From Neopusillimonas maritima (lineage in GTDB: Bacteria; Pseudomonadota; Gammaproteobacteria; Burkholderiales; Burkholderiaceae_B), in the NCBI RefSeq assembly GCF_003576595.1, contig NZ_NQOU01000001.1, positions 560,337 to 624,336 of the forward strand: a DNA stretch of 64,000 nucleotides. Direction: 5' to 3'. Each line of letters starts with the position of its first letter. Position 1 is the first letter of the stretch. The translations under genes were made by a program, and so were the position numbers. The notes beneath the pieces were generated by a model. That model was not told the origin of the DNA. It worked only from the letters and a program-made list of their open reading frames with translations, and did not search any database. Below, piece by piece: positions 34,187 through 43,665 of this stretch.

Positions 34187-35183
34187 GACGCAACCTCGGA
34201 TTCAGGACGGTATAGAGCAAATCGACCACCAAATTAACCAATATAAACAAGCAGGCAAACATCAATACAATGCCCTGAATAAGAGGCAAATCGCGATTTA
34301 TGACGGCATCAATCGCCATATTCCCCAAACCTTCATAAGCAAATAAACGTTCGACAATCACAGTGCCGCCGATCAAGAACGTGAACTGCACGCCTATTAG
34401 CGTTAGCGTGGGCAATGCCGCATTGCGCAAGGCCTCGCGCAAGATCACTTGCGTCTCGGTAAACCCTCGTACACGCGCCAGAACGGTGTAATCGAGTTGC
34501 AGCATTTCTTTCAGGCTTTGCTTGAGTAACTGCGAAATAATGGCGGCCAACGGTAATGCCAAGGCCAGTGCGGGCATCAGCATATGCGCCAACAAGTTTT
34601 GCAAAACGTCGAAACGCAAGCGCAACAATGCCTCAAATAAATAGAAATGGGTAGTGAAGTCGAAATCCAACTGCGGCGAAACCCGTCCGGAAATATAAAA
34701 CACAGGCCATAACACGCCAAACAACAAAATAAGCAACAAACCCCACAAAAAGTCGGGGATCGATAACGTAGCCCCGTTAAATAGGTCGACCGCTGTTTCA
34801 GTGCTTCGACCGCGCTCTTTCGCGCCCAACACCGCCGTGAAACCCCCAATTGCCAATGCAATCAACAGCGCCAGAATCGATAACTCCAACGTGGCGGGCA
34901 AACGGGCCAAAACCAGTTCCGCAACCGGTTGTTTTAACGTAATTGACGTTCCGAAATCACCTTGAAGAACGCCCCCGGCCCATATAAAAAACTGTTGAAC
35001 CAGGGGTTTATCAAGACCATACAAGGCGGTTAAAGCGGCAATATCAGCCTCGGATGCACCGGGCGATATCATCATGGCAATAGGATTACCCGGTGCAACC
35101 CGAATAAGAATAAACACCACAATGGCCACACCAACAAGCGTTACCAGCATTGTGGCCAAACGAATAAGAATGGGTTTCAGCAT
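34179..35183 (-). CDS. ABC transporter permease, DppB/OppB type
   Basis: The 334-residue membrane protein has the typical first helix and FILIRVAPGNPIAMMISPGA motif (family RLxPGDP region), then FFIWAGGVLQGDFGTSITLK with the conserved GDLG/GDFG region, and an EAA loop near LDYTVLARVRGFTETQVILR. The C-terminal PLIQGIVLMFACLFILVNLV is also typical. Together with the DppC-like protein it forms the membrane channel. It follows the substrate-binding protein gene, from which it is separated by an intercistronic hairpin. The start at 35183 gives the standard N terminus. Confidence 0.92.
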   Translation of the reverse strand: MLKPILIRLATMLVTLVGVAIVVFILIRVAPGNPIAMMISPGASEADIAALTALYGLDKPLVQQFFIWAGGVLQGDFGTSITLKQPVAELVLARLPATLELSILALLIALAIGGFTAVLGAKERGRSTETAVDLFNGATLSIPDFLWGLLLILLFGVLWPVFYISGRVSPQLDFDFTTHFYLFEALLRLRFDVLQNLLAHMLMPALALALPLAAIISQLLKQSLKEMLQLDYTVLARVRGFTETQVILREALRNAALPTLTLIGVQFTFLIGGTVIVERLFAYEGLGNMAIDAVINRDLPLIQGIVLMFACLFILVNLVVDLLYTVLNPRLRHG

Positions 35184-35211
35184 GAAAACTACAACGGCAT
35201 TGCGAAAGAAA

Positions 35212-35237
35212 GCGGGTGGCTCTTAAGAACCACCCGC
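35212..35237 (-). terminator. Intercistronic hairpin after the substrate-binding protein gene
   Basis: GCGGGTGG and CCACCCGC form an 8-bp GC-rich stem around CTTAAG, followed on the minus strand by TTTCTTTC. In ABC importer operons such hairpins cause partial termination or protect the 3' end of the binding-protein message, raising its level over the permeases. Confidence 0.65.
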
Positions 35238-35258
35238 CAGGGAGCCTGACGTATTACC

Positions 35259-36791
35259 TTAAGACGCCGGCTTCATGGAAGCGGGGGTGACATCACCCGT
35301 TGCGGTAGGCGGCACCACGACCTTATCAGAATGAATAACCGGCAGCACGTACTGCAAAATCGGAATGACGTAACCGTTCTCCAAAATGTAGGCACTGACA
35401 TCTTTCCAACCCTGGATTCGCTTGGCTTCATCAGGTTCCGCCCACAAGGGCCCGATTTTTTCGATGAGGTCGGGGGTGTCCCATACCGAGTGCGGCGAAG
35501 GACCAAACATGGCGTGACCGGTTGACGTGGTGGGGTCACCAATCGCGTTACCCCAGTTATAGAACGCAGCAGGAGCCAGTTGGTCGGCCGCACGTAATTC
35601 GAAATGCTTGGCAATTTCGTAAATTTCGATATCGGCCTCGATGCCCACCTTACGCCACATCCCCACGATGGCCTGAATCATTTCGTAGTCTTTGGGTTTG
35701 AAACCACGCGTGGTCTGGATCGTGAACTTCACCGGATTTTCGGTTGAATAACCCGAGGCAGCCAGCAATTCTTTGGCTTTTTCCGGGTTGTACTCCATTT
35801 TCAGGTTCGGATCGAAGGCATCGTATTCAGGCGCTTCCAAAGTGGCCAATGGTACGCCGTAGCCTCGCAACAAACGGTCGATAATAAGCTGTTTGTCAAT
35901 GGCATGATGCGCAGCCAAACGAACGTTTTTGTCGAGCATGGGGCCTACATCGTTCAGGAAGATCATACCCACGTCGGCAATGGGGAAGGCCTCTCCTTTC
36001 AGACCGGGTTTTGCCTTCAGGCGATCAAACTCTTCATAGGGAATTTCCATCGTGACCTGGGCGTTACCCGATTCGATTTCCGCAACGCGACTGGCCGCAT
36101 CGGGCACGAATTTAATGGTGACCGTCTCAAACGCGGGCTTGCCCCCCCAGTAGTCCTCATTTGCCACCAGGCGCATGTAAGCGCCACGTTCGTAGGCATC
36201 GAGCTTGTAAGGCCCTGTGCCGATCGGTGCTTTTTCAAAGCCCTCCGCCCCCACTTTCTCGTAGTACGCCTTGGGCAAAACATAACCGGTAAGGAACGCC
36301 ATCCATTTGAAAATAGTGGGTTCAAATTGCACCACATCGGCAGTCACGACATTGCCGTCTACTTTAAAGTTGGCCAAATTCTTCCAGACAAACTGACCTG
36401 GATTTCCGGTGGCAGGATCGCCGGCGCGTTCCAATGACCAGGCGACGTCTTCCGCAGTAAAGTCGGAGCCGTCGTGCCATTTAACCCCTTCACGCACCAC
36501 CATACGAACTTTCTTGTTGTCGTCGGTAAAGCCCCATTCGGTGAGCAAACCGGGGGAAAAGCTGAGGTCGGGCTCTTGTTGGATAAAGCGATCGAAAACC
36601 GACAGATACAAAGCCTGCAGTTTCGGGTTTACCGCCGACGGGCCGGTGGTTGGATCCCAACTGGGCAGCCCTGTGTTGTACGCAATAACAAGATCTTTAC
36701 CGCCGTTCTGTGCAAAGGCGGGCATACCAAGCGCTGAGATACCGGCAGCTGTAATGCTGAACTGCAAAAAGTCGCGTCGGGTTTGCTTCAT
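35259..36791 (-). CDS. ABC transporter substrate-binding protein (SBP_bac_5, peptide type)
   Basis: This 510-residue periplasmic protein begins with a Tat-like signal (MKQTRRDFLQFSITAAGISA, twin Arg in TRRDFLQF). It has the family-5 signature DGSDFTAEDVAWSLERAGDP near residue 100 and IGTGPYKLDAYERGAYMRLV later. It captures the ligand and delivers it to the DppB/DppC-like permease. It is the first gene of the importer operon and is preceded by the second PYROXD2-like flavoprotein gene, 93 nt upstream on the same strand. Ligand class cannot be read from sequence; members bind peptides, sugars, opines, nickel or haem. Confidence 0.92.
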   Translation of the reverse strand: MKQTRRDFLQFSITAAGISALGMPAFAQNGGKDLVIAYNTGLPSWDPTTGPSAVNPKLQALYLSVFDRFIQQEPDLSFSPGLLTEWGFTDDNKKVRMVVREGVKWHDGSDFTAEDVAWSLERAGDPATGNPGQFVWKNLANFKVDGNVVTADVVQFEPTIFKWMAFLTGYVLPKAYYEKVGAEGFEKAPIGTGPYKLDAYERGAYMRLVANEDYWGGKPAFETVTIKFVPDAASRVAEIESGNAQVTMEIPYEEFDRLKAKPGLKGEAFPIADVGMIFLNDVGPMLDKNVRLAAHHAIDKQLIIDRLLRGYGVPLATLEAPEYDAFDPNLKMEYNPEKAKELLAASGYSTENPVKFTIQTTRGFKPKDYEMIQAIVGMWRKVGIEADIEIYEIAKHFELRAADQLAPAAFYNWGNAIGDPTTSTGHAMFGPSPHSVWDTPDLIEKIGPLWAEPDEAKRIQGWKDVSAYILENGYVIPILQYVLPVIHSDKVVVPPTATGDVTPASMKPAS

Positions 36792-36884
36792 GGTGGGTTC
36801 CCTTTTTTAGTACTTAAGTAAGTGACGATTTACTTTTCATATTAATGTTTGAAGGTTGAAATACCCACTGGTATTAACCCCAAA

Positions 36885-38432
36885 TCATCCCCGCAAGTCT
36901 TGTGCCACCATATATCCGGAACCCGCCCCGGTGCCCGCACCCGGCCACACTGCCGCCCCCACCATATGCAGCCCTTTCACGGGGGTGTGCCCATCGGCAA
37001 AACCCAGTACCGGGCGAAAGAGAAAATTCTGGAACAAATGATGTGACCCGCAAATTTGATCTCCGCCCACGAGATTCGGATTTTCCGCTTCCAGGTCAAG
37101 TGGCGAAACCACATGACGCTTCAGAATCAGGCCGGACAAACCCGGTGCGTATTGTTCAATTTGCTGTATGACACGATCGGCGTAGGCCTCTTTTATGTCG
37201 CCCCATGCACGGCCCTGAATGATACCGGCTGCATCACCCGCCACCTGTGCCGGCAAACAGCGCACCTGCACCCACAGCACATGTTTACCCTCTGGCGCCC
37301 TGGACGCGTCGTAAACCGTGGGCTGCCCTACTACCAGCGCAGGCTGGCTGGGTAACAACCCCGCTATCGCCTGCTGATAGGTTTGCGCCAATACATCGAT
37401 AGACGGGCCGATATGTACATAAGCGAATTGACGCAACGCTTGCGCCTGCCAGGCAGGCAAATCGGACAAGGCCAAATGAATCATCATCGTGCCGGGCGCA
37501 TGTCGAAATGCCTTCATACCCTGATCGAACCGAGCATCACCGCTATGGTCGGACAGCATGTTTAACAGCGCGCGCGGTGCCACGTTGGCCAAAACGCGGT
37601 CGGCCTGCACCGTTTCCCCATTTGCCAGTTGAACACCTCGGGCATGACCACCTGCAACCGTAATGGAAGCCACCTCAGCATCACAACGCACCTGCCCACC
37701 ACGCGACTCAATCAGCTTGATGAGCGAACGCGTAACGGTGTCAGCTCCGCCTTTGCCTATGACCATACCCATCGCCTGACCGCCAAAGCTTTCCAGGTAG
37801 GGAAAAATCGCCCCACCGGAAATATCCGGCGCAAAATCAAGGTGCAATCCCCAAGTTGACAGTGCCGCATGCAGACGCGGATCGGAGAAAGTTTGCTCCA
37901 CCCAATTTCGGGGAGAGGACACAATTAAACGTTTAAGCTCAAACAAGCCTGTGAGCCCCAGGCTGCGAAAGATCTGCCATCCGGCTTTTGTCAGCCCCCG
38001 CTTGGACATTCGGGCCGAAAGCAAAGCCACCAAGGCACCTGCATTGGCCGGAAACGACGCAAGCCCCGCTTTCCACGCGGCTTTGTCCTGCGCGTTGGGA
38101 ATTGTGGCTAACGTTTCTTCAATATCGGTTGATACACCGAAGTAGTCGCCGTTGGGGAACACAGACGCAAACGGGCGGTTAACCGGCACAAACTCCAAAC
38201 CATGCATAGCCAGTGTTTCCGAATGGCTCTTATGAAAGCCCGACCCGGCAAACATGGATAAATTCATGGCCGCCACGTCGTGGCGAAACCCGGGCAATGT
38301 CAGTTCTTCTGTACGTACCGCACCGCCCGGGCGATCAAGGCGCTCAAGAACAGTTACTTCGTGCCCGGCAAGCGACAGCTCTGCAGCGGCTACCAGGCCG
38401 TTAATTCCCGAGCCAATTACGACGACTTTCAT
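36885..38432 (-). CDS. FAD-dependent oxidoreductase, PYROXD2-like (second copy)
   Basis: A 515-residue flavoprotein with MKVVVIGSGINGLVAAAELS (nucleotide-binding fold), LERLDRPGGAVRTEELTLPG (CrtI-type) and a C-terminal FAD motif MVGAAVWPGAGTGAGSGYMV. It is a divergent paralogue of the 29152-30738 gene in the same cluster, with the same length and domain order. Two paralogues in one operon suggest a heteromeric enzyme or two successive oxidations. It lies between the thiolase and the binding-protein gene, all on the same strand. The start follows a weak GGAGC, and the DUF-like flavin fold begins at once, so 38432 is secure. Confidence 0.83.
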   Translation of the reverse strand: MKVVVIGSGINGLVAAAELSLAGHEVTVLERLDRPGGAVRTEELTLPGFRHDVAAMNLSMFAGSGFHKSHSETLAMHGLEFVPVNRPFASVFPNGDYFGVSTDIEETLATIPNAQDKAAWKAGLASFPANAGALVALLSARMSKRGLTKAGWQIFRSLGLTGLFELKRLIVSSPRNWVEQTFSDPRLHAALSTWGLHLDFAPDISGGAIFPYLESFGGQAMGMVIGKGGADTVTRSLIKLIESRGGQVRCDAEVASITVAGGHARGVQLANGETVQADRVLANVAPRALLNMLSDHSGDARFDQGMKAFRHAPGTMMIHLALSDLPAWQAQALRQFAYVHIGPSIDVLAQTYQQAIAGLLPSQPALVVGQPTVYDASRAPEGKHVLWVQVRCLPAQVAGDAAGIIQGRAWGDIKEAYADRVIQQIEQYAPGLSGLILKRHVVSPLDLEAENPNLVGGDQICGSHHLFQNFLFRPVLGFADGHTPVKGLHMVGAAVWPGAGTGAGSGYMVAQDLRG

Positions 38433-38481
38433 TTATGCTCCTGATTGTTAATAGCCTTAAGCGGGCTCAACCTTATCAAGG

Positions 38482-39687
38482 TTACGCGCGGTCTTCCACC
38501 TTGATCACAATGGCCATGGCGGAATCGCCTGCCGCACAACCCACGAACAGCCCATGACCACCTCCCTTGATCGCCAGCATTTCAATTAACTCAATAACCG
38601 CACGCAACCCCATGGGCGACTGGGGGTGACCCCAAACCAACGAGCAGCCATAGTCGTTAAAGCTTTCCAACGACAACCCAAGCTCTTTGGCCAAAACCAG
38701 GTCATTCACTGCAAAGGGATTATGCGTTTTGATGGCGGTTAGATCGTTCACTGTCAGGTTGGCGGCTTGCAACGCCCGGCGCGCTGCGGGAATGGTTGCC
38801 GCCGGCATATGAGCCGCTTTTACCCGTGCCTGCCCAAACGACACAATACTCACTTTAATGCCTGGGTCACGCGATAACGCCTTCGCCTGGTCAGCATTCG
38901 TCAGCACAATGCCGGCGTTGCCGTCGGCCGGGTGCGTTTGGCCGCCAAATGTAACCGTCCCGCCTTCCATAACCGGCTTTAACTTGGCTAACCCTTCGCG
39001 TGTCGTGGGGAAAATGCCCTCATCTCCCGAAAGCACTGTTTGCTCTTTTCTGAACCGGGCATCGGGCACACTGAACGGCAGATCCATGAAGCGGCGCAAG
39101 AATGCACTGTCGTCCTTTAACGCATTTTCATACTGCGCATAACGGATGAGTGTCAGTTCATTTTGCTCTTCGGTAGTGAAACCATATTCTTTGGCAACGT
39201 TTTCCGCGGTGGTTACCATATTGACACCGGTGTAGGGATCCCAGTTGAAACTATCGAGCACCCAATTTTCATGATCTCCCGTTCCACCAGGCCCTTGGGG
39301 CGCGGGATAATAAATATGCGGCCCATTCGATATGCGGTCGCAAGCAATGGCCAGCGCCACCTGTGAATCGCCTTCGCGGATGGTTGACGCCACCGTTTGC
39401 AATAGCCGCACGCCGGTCGCGCAGGCCTGGCTAATGGTAGGGCCGGCAAGGTGGGGTATACCCATTTCACCTGCAAGCCAAGGCAAGCCATAGAAAGACC
39501 CTTTTTGTGGTACCGACATGCCCAAGGCCGCAAAGTCGAAACTTTCCGGGTCGACCTGCCGTCGCTTCAACGCATCTTTTGCAACATGCGCCGCAAATTT
39601 CAAACTATGCAAATGCGACAAACTACCTTGCCACCGGGCAAACGGCGTCGACCAATAAGCACCATAAGGGATTTCAATTTCTGACAT
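38482..39687 (-). CDS. Thiolase family protein (acetyl-CoA acetyltransferase-like)
   Basis: The 401-residue protein has thiolase landmarks: the nucleophilic Cys89 in TISQACATGVRLLQ, a His in THNPFAVNDL, WGHPQSPMGLRAVIELIEML (GHP motif) and the C-terminal Cys in GLFVGCAAGDSAMAIVI. It may cleave or form beta-ketoacyl-CoA, or act like SCP2-type thiolases. It is the first gene of the flavoprotein/ABC/cyclase cluster. A thiolase next to a ring-opening cyclase and two dehydrogenase-like flavoproteins suggests a degradation route ending in acyl-CoA units, but no CoA ligase is nearby. Confidence 0.87.
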   Translation of the reverse strand: MSEIEIPYGAYWSTPFARWQGSLSHLHSLKFAAHVAKDALKRRQVDPESFDFAALGMSVPQKGSFYGLPWLAGEMGIPHLAGPTISQACATGVRLLQTVASTIREGDSQVALAIACDRISNGPHIYYPAPQGPGGTGDHENWVLDSFNWDPYTGVNMVTTAENVAKEYGFTTEEQNELTLIRYAQYENALKDDSAFLRRFMDLPFSVPDARFRKEQTVLSGDEGIFPTTREGLAKLKPVMEGGTVTFGGQTHPADGNAGIVLTNADQAKALSRDPGIKVSIVSFGQARVKAAHMPAATIPAARRALQAANLTVNDLTAIKTHNPFAVNDLVLAKELGLSLESFNDYGCSLVWGHPQSPMGLRAVIELIEMLAIKGGGHGLFVGCAAGDSAMAIVIKVEDRA

Positions 39688-39703
39688 AAATTAACTCCAA
39701 AAT

Positions 39704-40744
39704 TTACGGGATACTGGTGACAAAACCCCGACTCAAGCTTGCTACTTTTTCAAACCCGGCATCTTTCAAAATCGACACGGCCAACGAAGAACGCCGGCCC
39801 GACCGGCACATGGCAACCACCGGTTTATCTCGCGGAATTTCTTCCAGACGGTCACGCAACTGGTTCAACGGAATGTGCACATCAACCAAACGCCTGGACT
39901 GAGGATTGTCTTTCACCTCATCATCCAGCCGCACGTCGAGCACCGTGACCTCGCCCAAATGCTGCTCCAGCCACTCCTCATCAATTTCAGGTACGCCGGC
40001 GTAGGTAATACGGATATCGCCCCAACCCGGTTCCTCCGGGAGTTTACCGTTCTCTGGACGGCCACTGCGCAAATTGGCTGGCACAGCTTCGTCAATTAAT
40101 TTCGGATGCGGTAATTTCATTGCATTCATATATTCAACGAAATCCGTTTCGCTGGCTCCCGCCCCTACGCGCGCGTTAAACGCTTTTTCTTCACCGATCG
40201 TGCTGACTGTGCGCCCCTGATAGTCGTGCGCAGGATAAACCAGGCAGGAATCGGGCAAAGCAAACAACTTGCCGGTAATTGAATGGTATAAGCGATGTGC
40301 GCTACCTTGCTGAAAATCACTGCGCCCGCATCCACGAATGAGTAAGGTGTCGCCGGTAAATACCATCGACTCCCCCTCCAGAATGAAGCTCATACAACCA
40401 TCTGTATGACCGGGCGTCGAGATCGCCTTTAACCGAACACCTTTCACCCCAAACTCATCGCCATTCTCCAGCGCCACGTCGGTATGATCGGCATTAATCA
40501 CTTTGGCCGATGCAATCCGGCACCCTGTTTTCTGTTTGAGCAACCATGCAGCCGTAATGTGGTCCGCATGCGCATGCGTGTCTGCAACAAGCGCCAACGT
40601 CAAACCCAGTTCCCGAATCAGTGCCAAATCACGACGCACTTGTCCAAATACCGGATCAATCAGCATCGCCTGCCGGTGGTTTTCGTCAGCAAGCAAATAA
40701 GTATAGGTTGAAGATGTGTTGTCGAATAATTGGCGAAAAATCAT
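39704..40744 (-). CDS. Metallo-beta-lactamase fold / rhodanese fusion (persulfide dioxygenase type)
   Basis: The 346-residue protein has an N-terminal lactamase-fold domain with THAHADH (His57, His59, Asp61, His62), STPGHTDGCMSFIL, FTGDTLLIRGCGRSDFQQGS and VYPAHDYQGRTVS, matching ETHE1-like persulfide dioxygenases. The C-terminal rhodanese domain has the active Cys in VVAMCRSGRRSSLAV. Such fusions oxidise glutathione persulfide to sulfite and transfer sulfane sulfur in the cytoplasm. The gene is divergent from the peroxiredoxin gene across about 220 nt, and it lies 16 nt past the thiolase start region on the same strand. Both neighbours suggest a role in thiol redox balance. Confidence 0.87.
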   Translation of the reverse strand: MIFRQLFDNTSSTYTYLLADENHRQAMLIDPVFGQVRRDLALIRELGLTLALVADTHAHADHITAAWLLKQKTGCRIASAKVINADHTDVALENGDEFGVKGVRLKAISTPGHTDGCMSFILEGESMVFTGDTLLIRGCGRSDFQQGSAHRLYHSITGKLFALPDSCLVYPAHDYQGRTVSTIGEEKAFNARVGAGASETDFVEYMNAMKLPHPKLIDEAVPANLRSGRPENGKLPEEPGWGDIRITYAGVPEIDEEWLEQHLGEVTVLDVRLDDEVKDNPQSRRLVDVHIPLNQLRDRLEEIPRDKPVVAMCRSGRRSSLAVSILKDAGFEKVASLSRGFVTSIP

Positions 40745-40968
40745 AACGACACCCTATAAATAAATTACCAGATAACCATATTACCCAAGCTTCGTTGACA
40801 GTAAAGGCGCGATGCTTGATGCTTATCAATACCGGGTTGGATATTTACCCAGTCAACCTATGGAAAACCCGAATCATTTGCGCTAGTATTAATGAGTAGT
40901 GCGACACCGGATGAATCTGAACCGGATAACAATTTAAAGCAGTCTATTTTCAAGAAAGAGGTTAAACC

Positions 40969-41625
40969 ATGTCATTACGTATTAACGACGTCGCTCCCAA
41001 TTTCACCGTCGACTCAACCGCCGGCAAAATCACACTACACGACTGGATCGGCGACAGCTACGCTATTCTGTTCTCACATCCCAAAGATTTCACCCCCGTC
41101 TGCACCACGGAGTTCGGCGCGGTTGCCCAACTGGCACCCGAATTCGAGAAGCGCAATACAAAAGTGCTGGGTGTTTCGGTAGACAGCGTTGACGATCACC
41201 AGAAATGGAAACGCGACATCGAAAAAGTGGCGGGTGCACCGGCCAACTTCCCCATTATCGACGACACGTCTTTGGAGGTATCCAAGCTCTATAACATGCT
41301 GCCTGCCGACGCCTATTTGCCCGACGGGCGCACACCGGCCGACAGCGCAACGGTTCGCACCGTATTTATTATCGGCCCCGACAAAAAAGTACGCCTAACG
41401 ATGTCTTACCCTATGTCGGTCGGCCGCAATTTTGCTGAAATTTTGCGCGCACTGGATGCCGTTCAGGCAACCGACGGGGTACCTATTGCCACCCCCGCCA
41501 ACTGGACACCCGGTCAGGACGTTATCGTTGCCTTGAGCCTGAAAGACGACCAGGCCCGTGAAAAATTCGGCGAACTCGACATTAAGTTGCCTTACCTGCG
41601 CTATGCCAAAGCACCGGCAAAATAA
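40969..41625 (+). CDS. 1-Cys peroxiredoxin (Prx6 family)
   Basis: The 218-residue protein has the peroxidatic site PKDFTPVCTTEFGAVAQLAP with Cys45, and the C-terminal domain typical of Prx6 (PANWTPGQDVIVALSLKDDQ). There is no second Cys, so it is a 1-Cys enzyme reduced by an external thiol such as glutathione. It detoxifies peroxides in the cytoplasm. AAGAGG precedes the ATG by about 8 nt, and a terminator follows. It is divergent from the persulfide dioxygenase gene; both may share regulation from the 40745-40968 region, where TTGACA occurs at about 40795. Confidence 0.93.
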   Translation: MSLRINDVAPNFTVDSTAGKITLHDWIGDSYAILFSHPKDFTPVCTTEFGAVAQLAPEFEKRNTKVLGVSVDSVDDHQKWKRDIEKVAGAPANFPIIDDTSLEVSKLYNMLPADAYLPDGRTPADSATVRTVFIIGPDKKVRLTMSYPMSVGRNFAEILRALDAVQATDGVPIATPANWTPGQDVIVALSLKDDQAREKFGELDIKLPYLRYAKAPAK

Positions 41626-41658
41626 ATTCAACTAATTCAGTAATTTATACATTCCAGG

Positions 41659-41693
41659 CCCCGCTCGGCCCATATCGGTTAAGCGGGGTTTTT
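41659..41693 (+). terminator. Rho-independent terminator of the peroxiredoxin gene
   Basis: CCCCGCT (41659-41665) pairs with AGCGGGG (41682-41688), with an inner CGG/CCG-type region, followed by TTTTT. It sits 2 nt before the stop of the convergent GGDEF/EAL gene. Confidence 0.85.
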
Positions 41694-41694
41694 C

Positions 41695-43575
41695 TTATTC
41701 AGCCAGATGTTTTACCCATTGTTCGAAAGGCTCAGGCCTGCAAAACAAATACCCTTGATACACCACATCACCCCGGGCACTCAAAAAATCAGCCTGCTCA
41801 TGTGTTTCCACCCCCTCGGCAACAACCTGCAGATTCATATGGTGTGCAACCGCCAGAATCGACTCAACAAGCGCGGCGCTGTCTTTTGCATTGGGTGCAT
41901 CCTGAACAAATATTTTGTCGATTTTCAGCTCGTGTATTGGTAAGTGTTTAATGTAAGTTAGTGAGGAATATCCCGTGCCGAAATCGTCCAGGGAAAAGTG
42001 GATGCCGAGCTTCGTTAACGTGCGCATTTTTTCGGTTACATCAACCAGATCATGAATCCACAATGACTCTGTCACTTCAAAAGTGAGCCGTTCGGGATTG
42101 GCGCCGGTTGCATGCAGAATATGCTGAACCGATGAAAGAAAGCCAGGGTGCATGAAATGACGAGGGCTGATATTGACCGCCAATCGACCTGGAATTAAGC
42201 CATTTGAATCTTTGGCCAGTATTTCGCACGCCTCGTGTAACACCCACTCCCCTAACTCAACGATTAAATCGGTTTCTTCCGCAATCGGAATAAACACGCC
42301 TGGTGAGATGAGCCCGCGCTCTGGATGCAACCAACGCACAAACGTTTCGGCACCAACAACGGTGCCTTTGGTGTTCACTTGCGATTGGAAATAGAGGTGT
42401 AGTTGATTATCGGCGATGGCAATACGCAATTCGCGCTCGATTTGAAATTGTTGCTCCGCCACCACCGACATGGACTGCTCATAAAAGATACTTTGATTAC
42501 CGCCTTTCCACTTGGCCCGGTGCATGGCAATATCCGCGCGCTTCAACACTTGAACAGGCGTATCGAAGCGGTCGTGCGGAAAAAACGTTATTCCAATGCT
42601 CACAAAAACCGGTATCTTCAAATCGTCGAGCTCAACCGGTGTTCTCAATTCCGCTCTAATACGCGTAATCCAGTCGGTCGCCACCTGCTCCAACTGGGAA
42701 TCCGATGCAAAATTTTCGTTCAGTAAAACAAAAAAATCGCCGCCGGACATACGCGCCAACGTACCTTTTTGCATCAGCGTCTCTTGCAACCGGCGGGCTA
42801 CTTCCTGCAACAAACGATCACCCACGTCGTAGCCCCTGGCATCGTTGAGCCGTGAAAACCGATCGAGATGAATCAGTAATACTGCACCTTTTTCACCTGA
42901 ACCTAAACACAGGGACAAAGCATCGTCGACTTGCTCGGCCAGATAATGGCGATTGGGTAACGTAGTAAGCGCATCGTAATAGGCCAACCATTTCAGATTA
43001 TCCCGGGTCTTCTCCTGTTCTTCGTAATCCTGAAACAAAAGACACACCGCTGCCGTGCCCGCAGGGTAAGCCAGTAAAACGGTTAACCAGATCTGCTCAA
43101 CAATCGCAAACCCGACCCCGTTGGGAAGCAACAGAAACAAGAGCAGCATGAACAAATGCACCGCCAGCCCGGCACCGAACGCCTGGATGGCCGTTAAGCT
43201 GCCGTATCGCTGTCGGAAATAGTAGAAAATAACGCCGATTCCCGCCGACATGACAATGGTGGCGACACCAACCGGCATGCCGGCACCACCCAACCAGACA
43301 CGATAAGCCCCCACCAGTAACGCCGAAACCCCGGCGGACACAGGCCCGCCAAAAAGGCCCGCTATAAACAACACAATGGAGCGGCCATCGAAAATAATGC
43401 CCTCACCGTACTCCAGGGGGGCCAACATACCCACCACAGCAACCGCCCCCAGCAATACCCCTAAAATCACCTTGCGCGACACCTTTTCACGCTTGTTGCG
43501 TGACACCACAACCTGATAAAAAACCATCAGGGAAAGCAGCAGACTAATGTTATAGATGAGGTCGATGAGCAACAT
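41695..43575 (-). CDS. Membrane GGDEF/EAL protein, probable c-di-GMP phosphodiesterase
   Basis: The 626-residue protein has an N-terminal six-helix sensor of the 5TMR-LYT type (FDGRSIVLFIAGLFGGPVSA then GVSALLVGAYRVWLGGAGMP). A GGDEF domain follows with a changed motif (ARMSGGDFFVLL: GGDFF instead of GGDEF), so cyclase activity is doubtful. The EAL domain has GAETFVRWLHPERGLISPG (EAL reads ETF, catalytic Glu kept), FEVTES, DDFGTGYSSL and EGVETHEQADFL with all metal ligands. It therefore probably breaks down c-di-GMP in response to an extracytoplasmic or muropeptide-like signal. It is a single gene convergent with the peroxiredoxin gene. Confidence 0.9.
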   Translation of the reverse strand: MLLIDLIYNISLLLSLMVFYQVVVSRNKREKVSRKVILGVLLGAVAVVGMLAPLEYGEGIIFDGRSIVLFIAGLFGGPVSAGVSALLVGAYRVWLGGAGMPVGVATIVMSAGIGVIFYYFRQRYGSLTAIQAFGAGLAVHLFMLLLFLLLPNGVGFAIVEQIWLTVLLAYPAGTAAVCLLFQDYEEQEKTRDNLKWLAYYDALTTLPNRHYLAEQVDDALSLCLGSGEKGAVLLIHLDRFSRLNDARGYDVGDRLLQEVARRLQETLMQKGTLARMSGGDFFVLLNENFASDSQLEQVATDWITRIRAELRTPVELDDLKIPVFVSIGITFFPHDRFDTPVQVLKRADIAMHRAKWKGGNQSIFYEQSMSVVAEQQFQIERELRIAIADNQLHLYFQSQVNTKGTVVGAETFVRWLHPERGLISPGVFIPIAEETDLIVELGEWVLHEACEILAKDSNGLIPGRLAVNISPRHFMHPGFLSSVQHILHATGANPERLTFEVTESLWIHDLVDVTEKMRTLTKLGIHFSLDDFGTGYSSLTYIKHLPIHELKIDKIFVQDAPNAKDSAALVESILAVAHHMNLQVVAEGVETHEQADFLSARGDVVYQGYLFCRPEPFEQWVKHLAE

Positions 43576-43665
43576 TGAGGGTCAACTGAAACAAGGCATT
43601 GCCAGCATACACCAAGCGCGTTAATCGGCAACGCCAACCCCGATTAGAGTTTGTACCAACAACAG

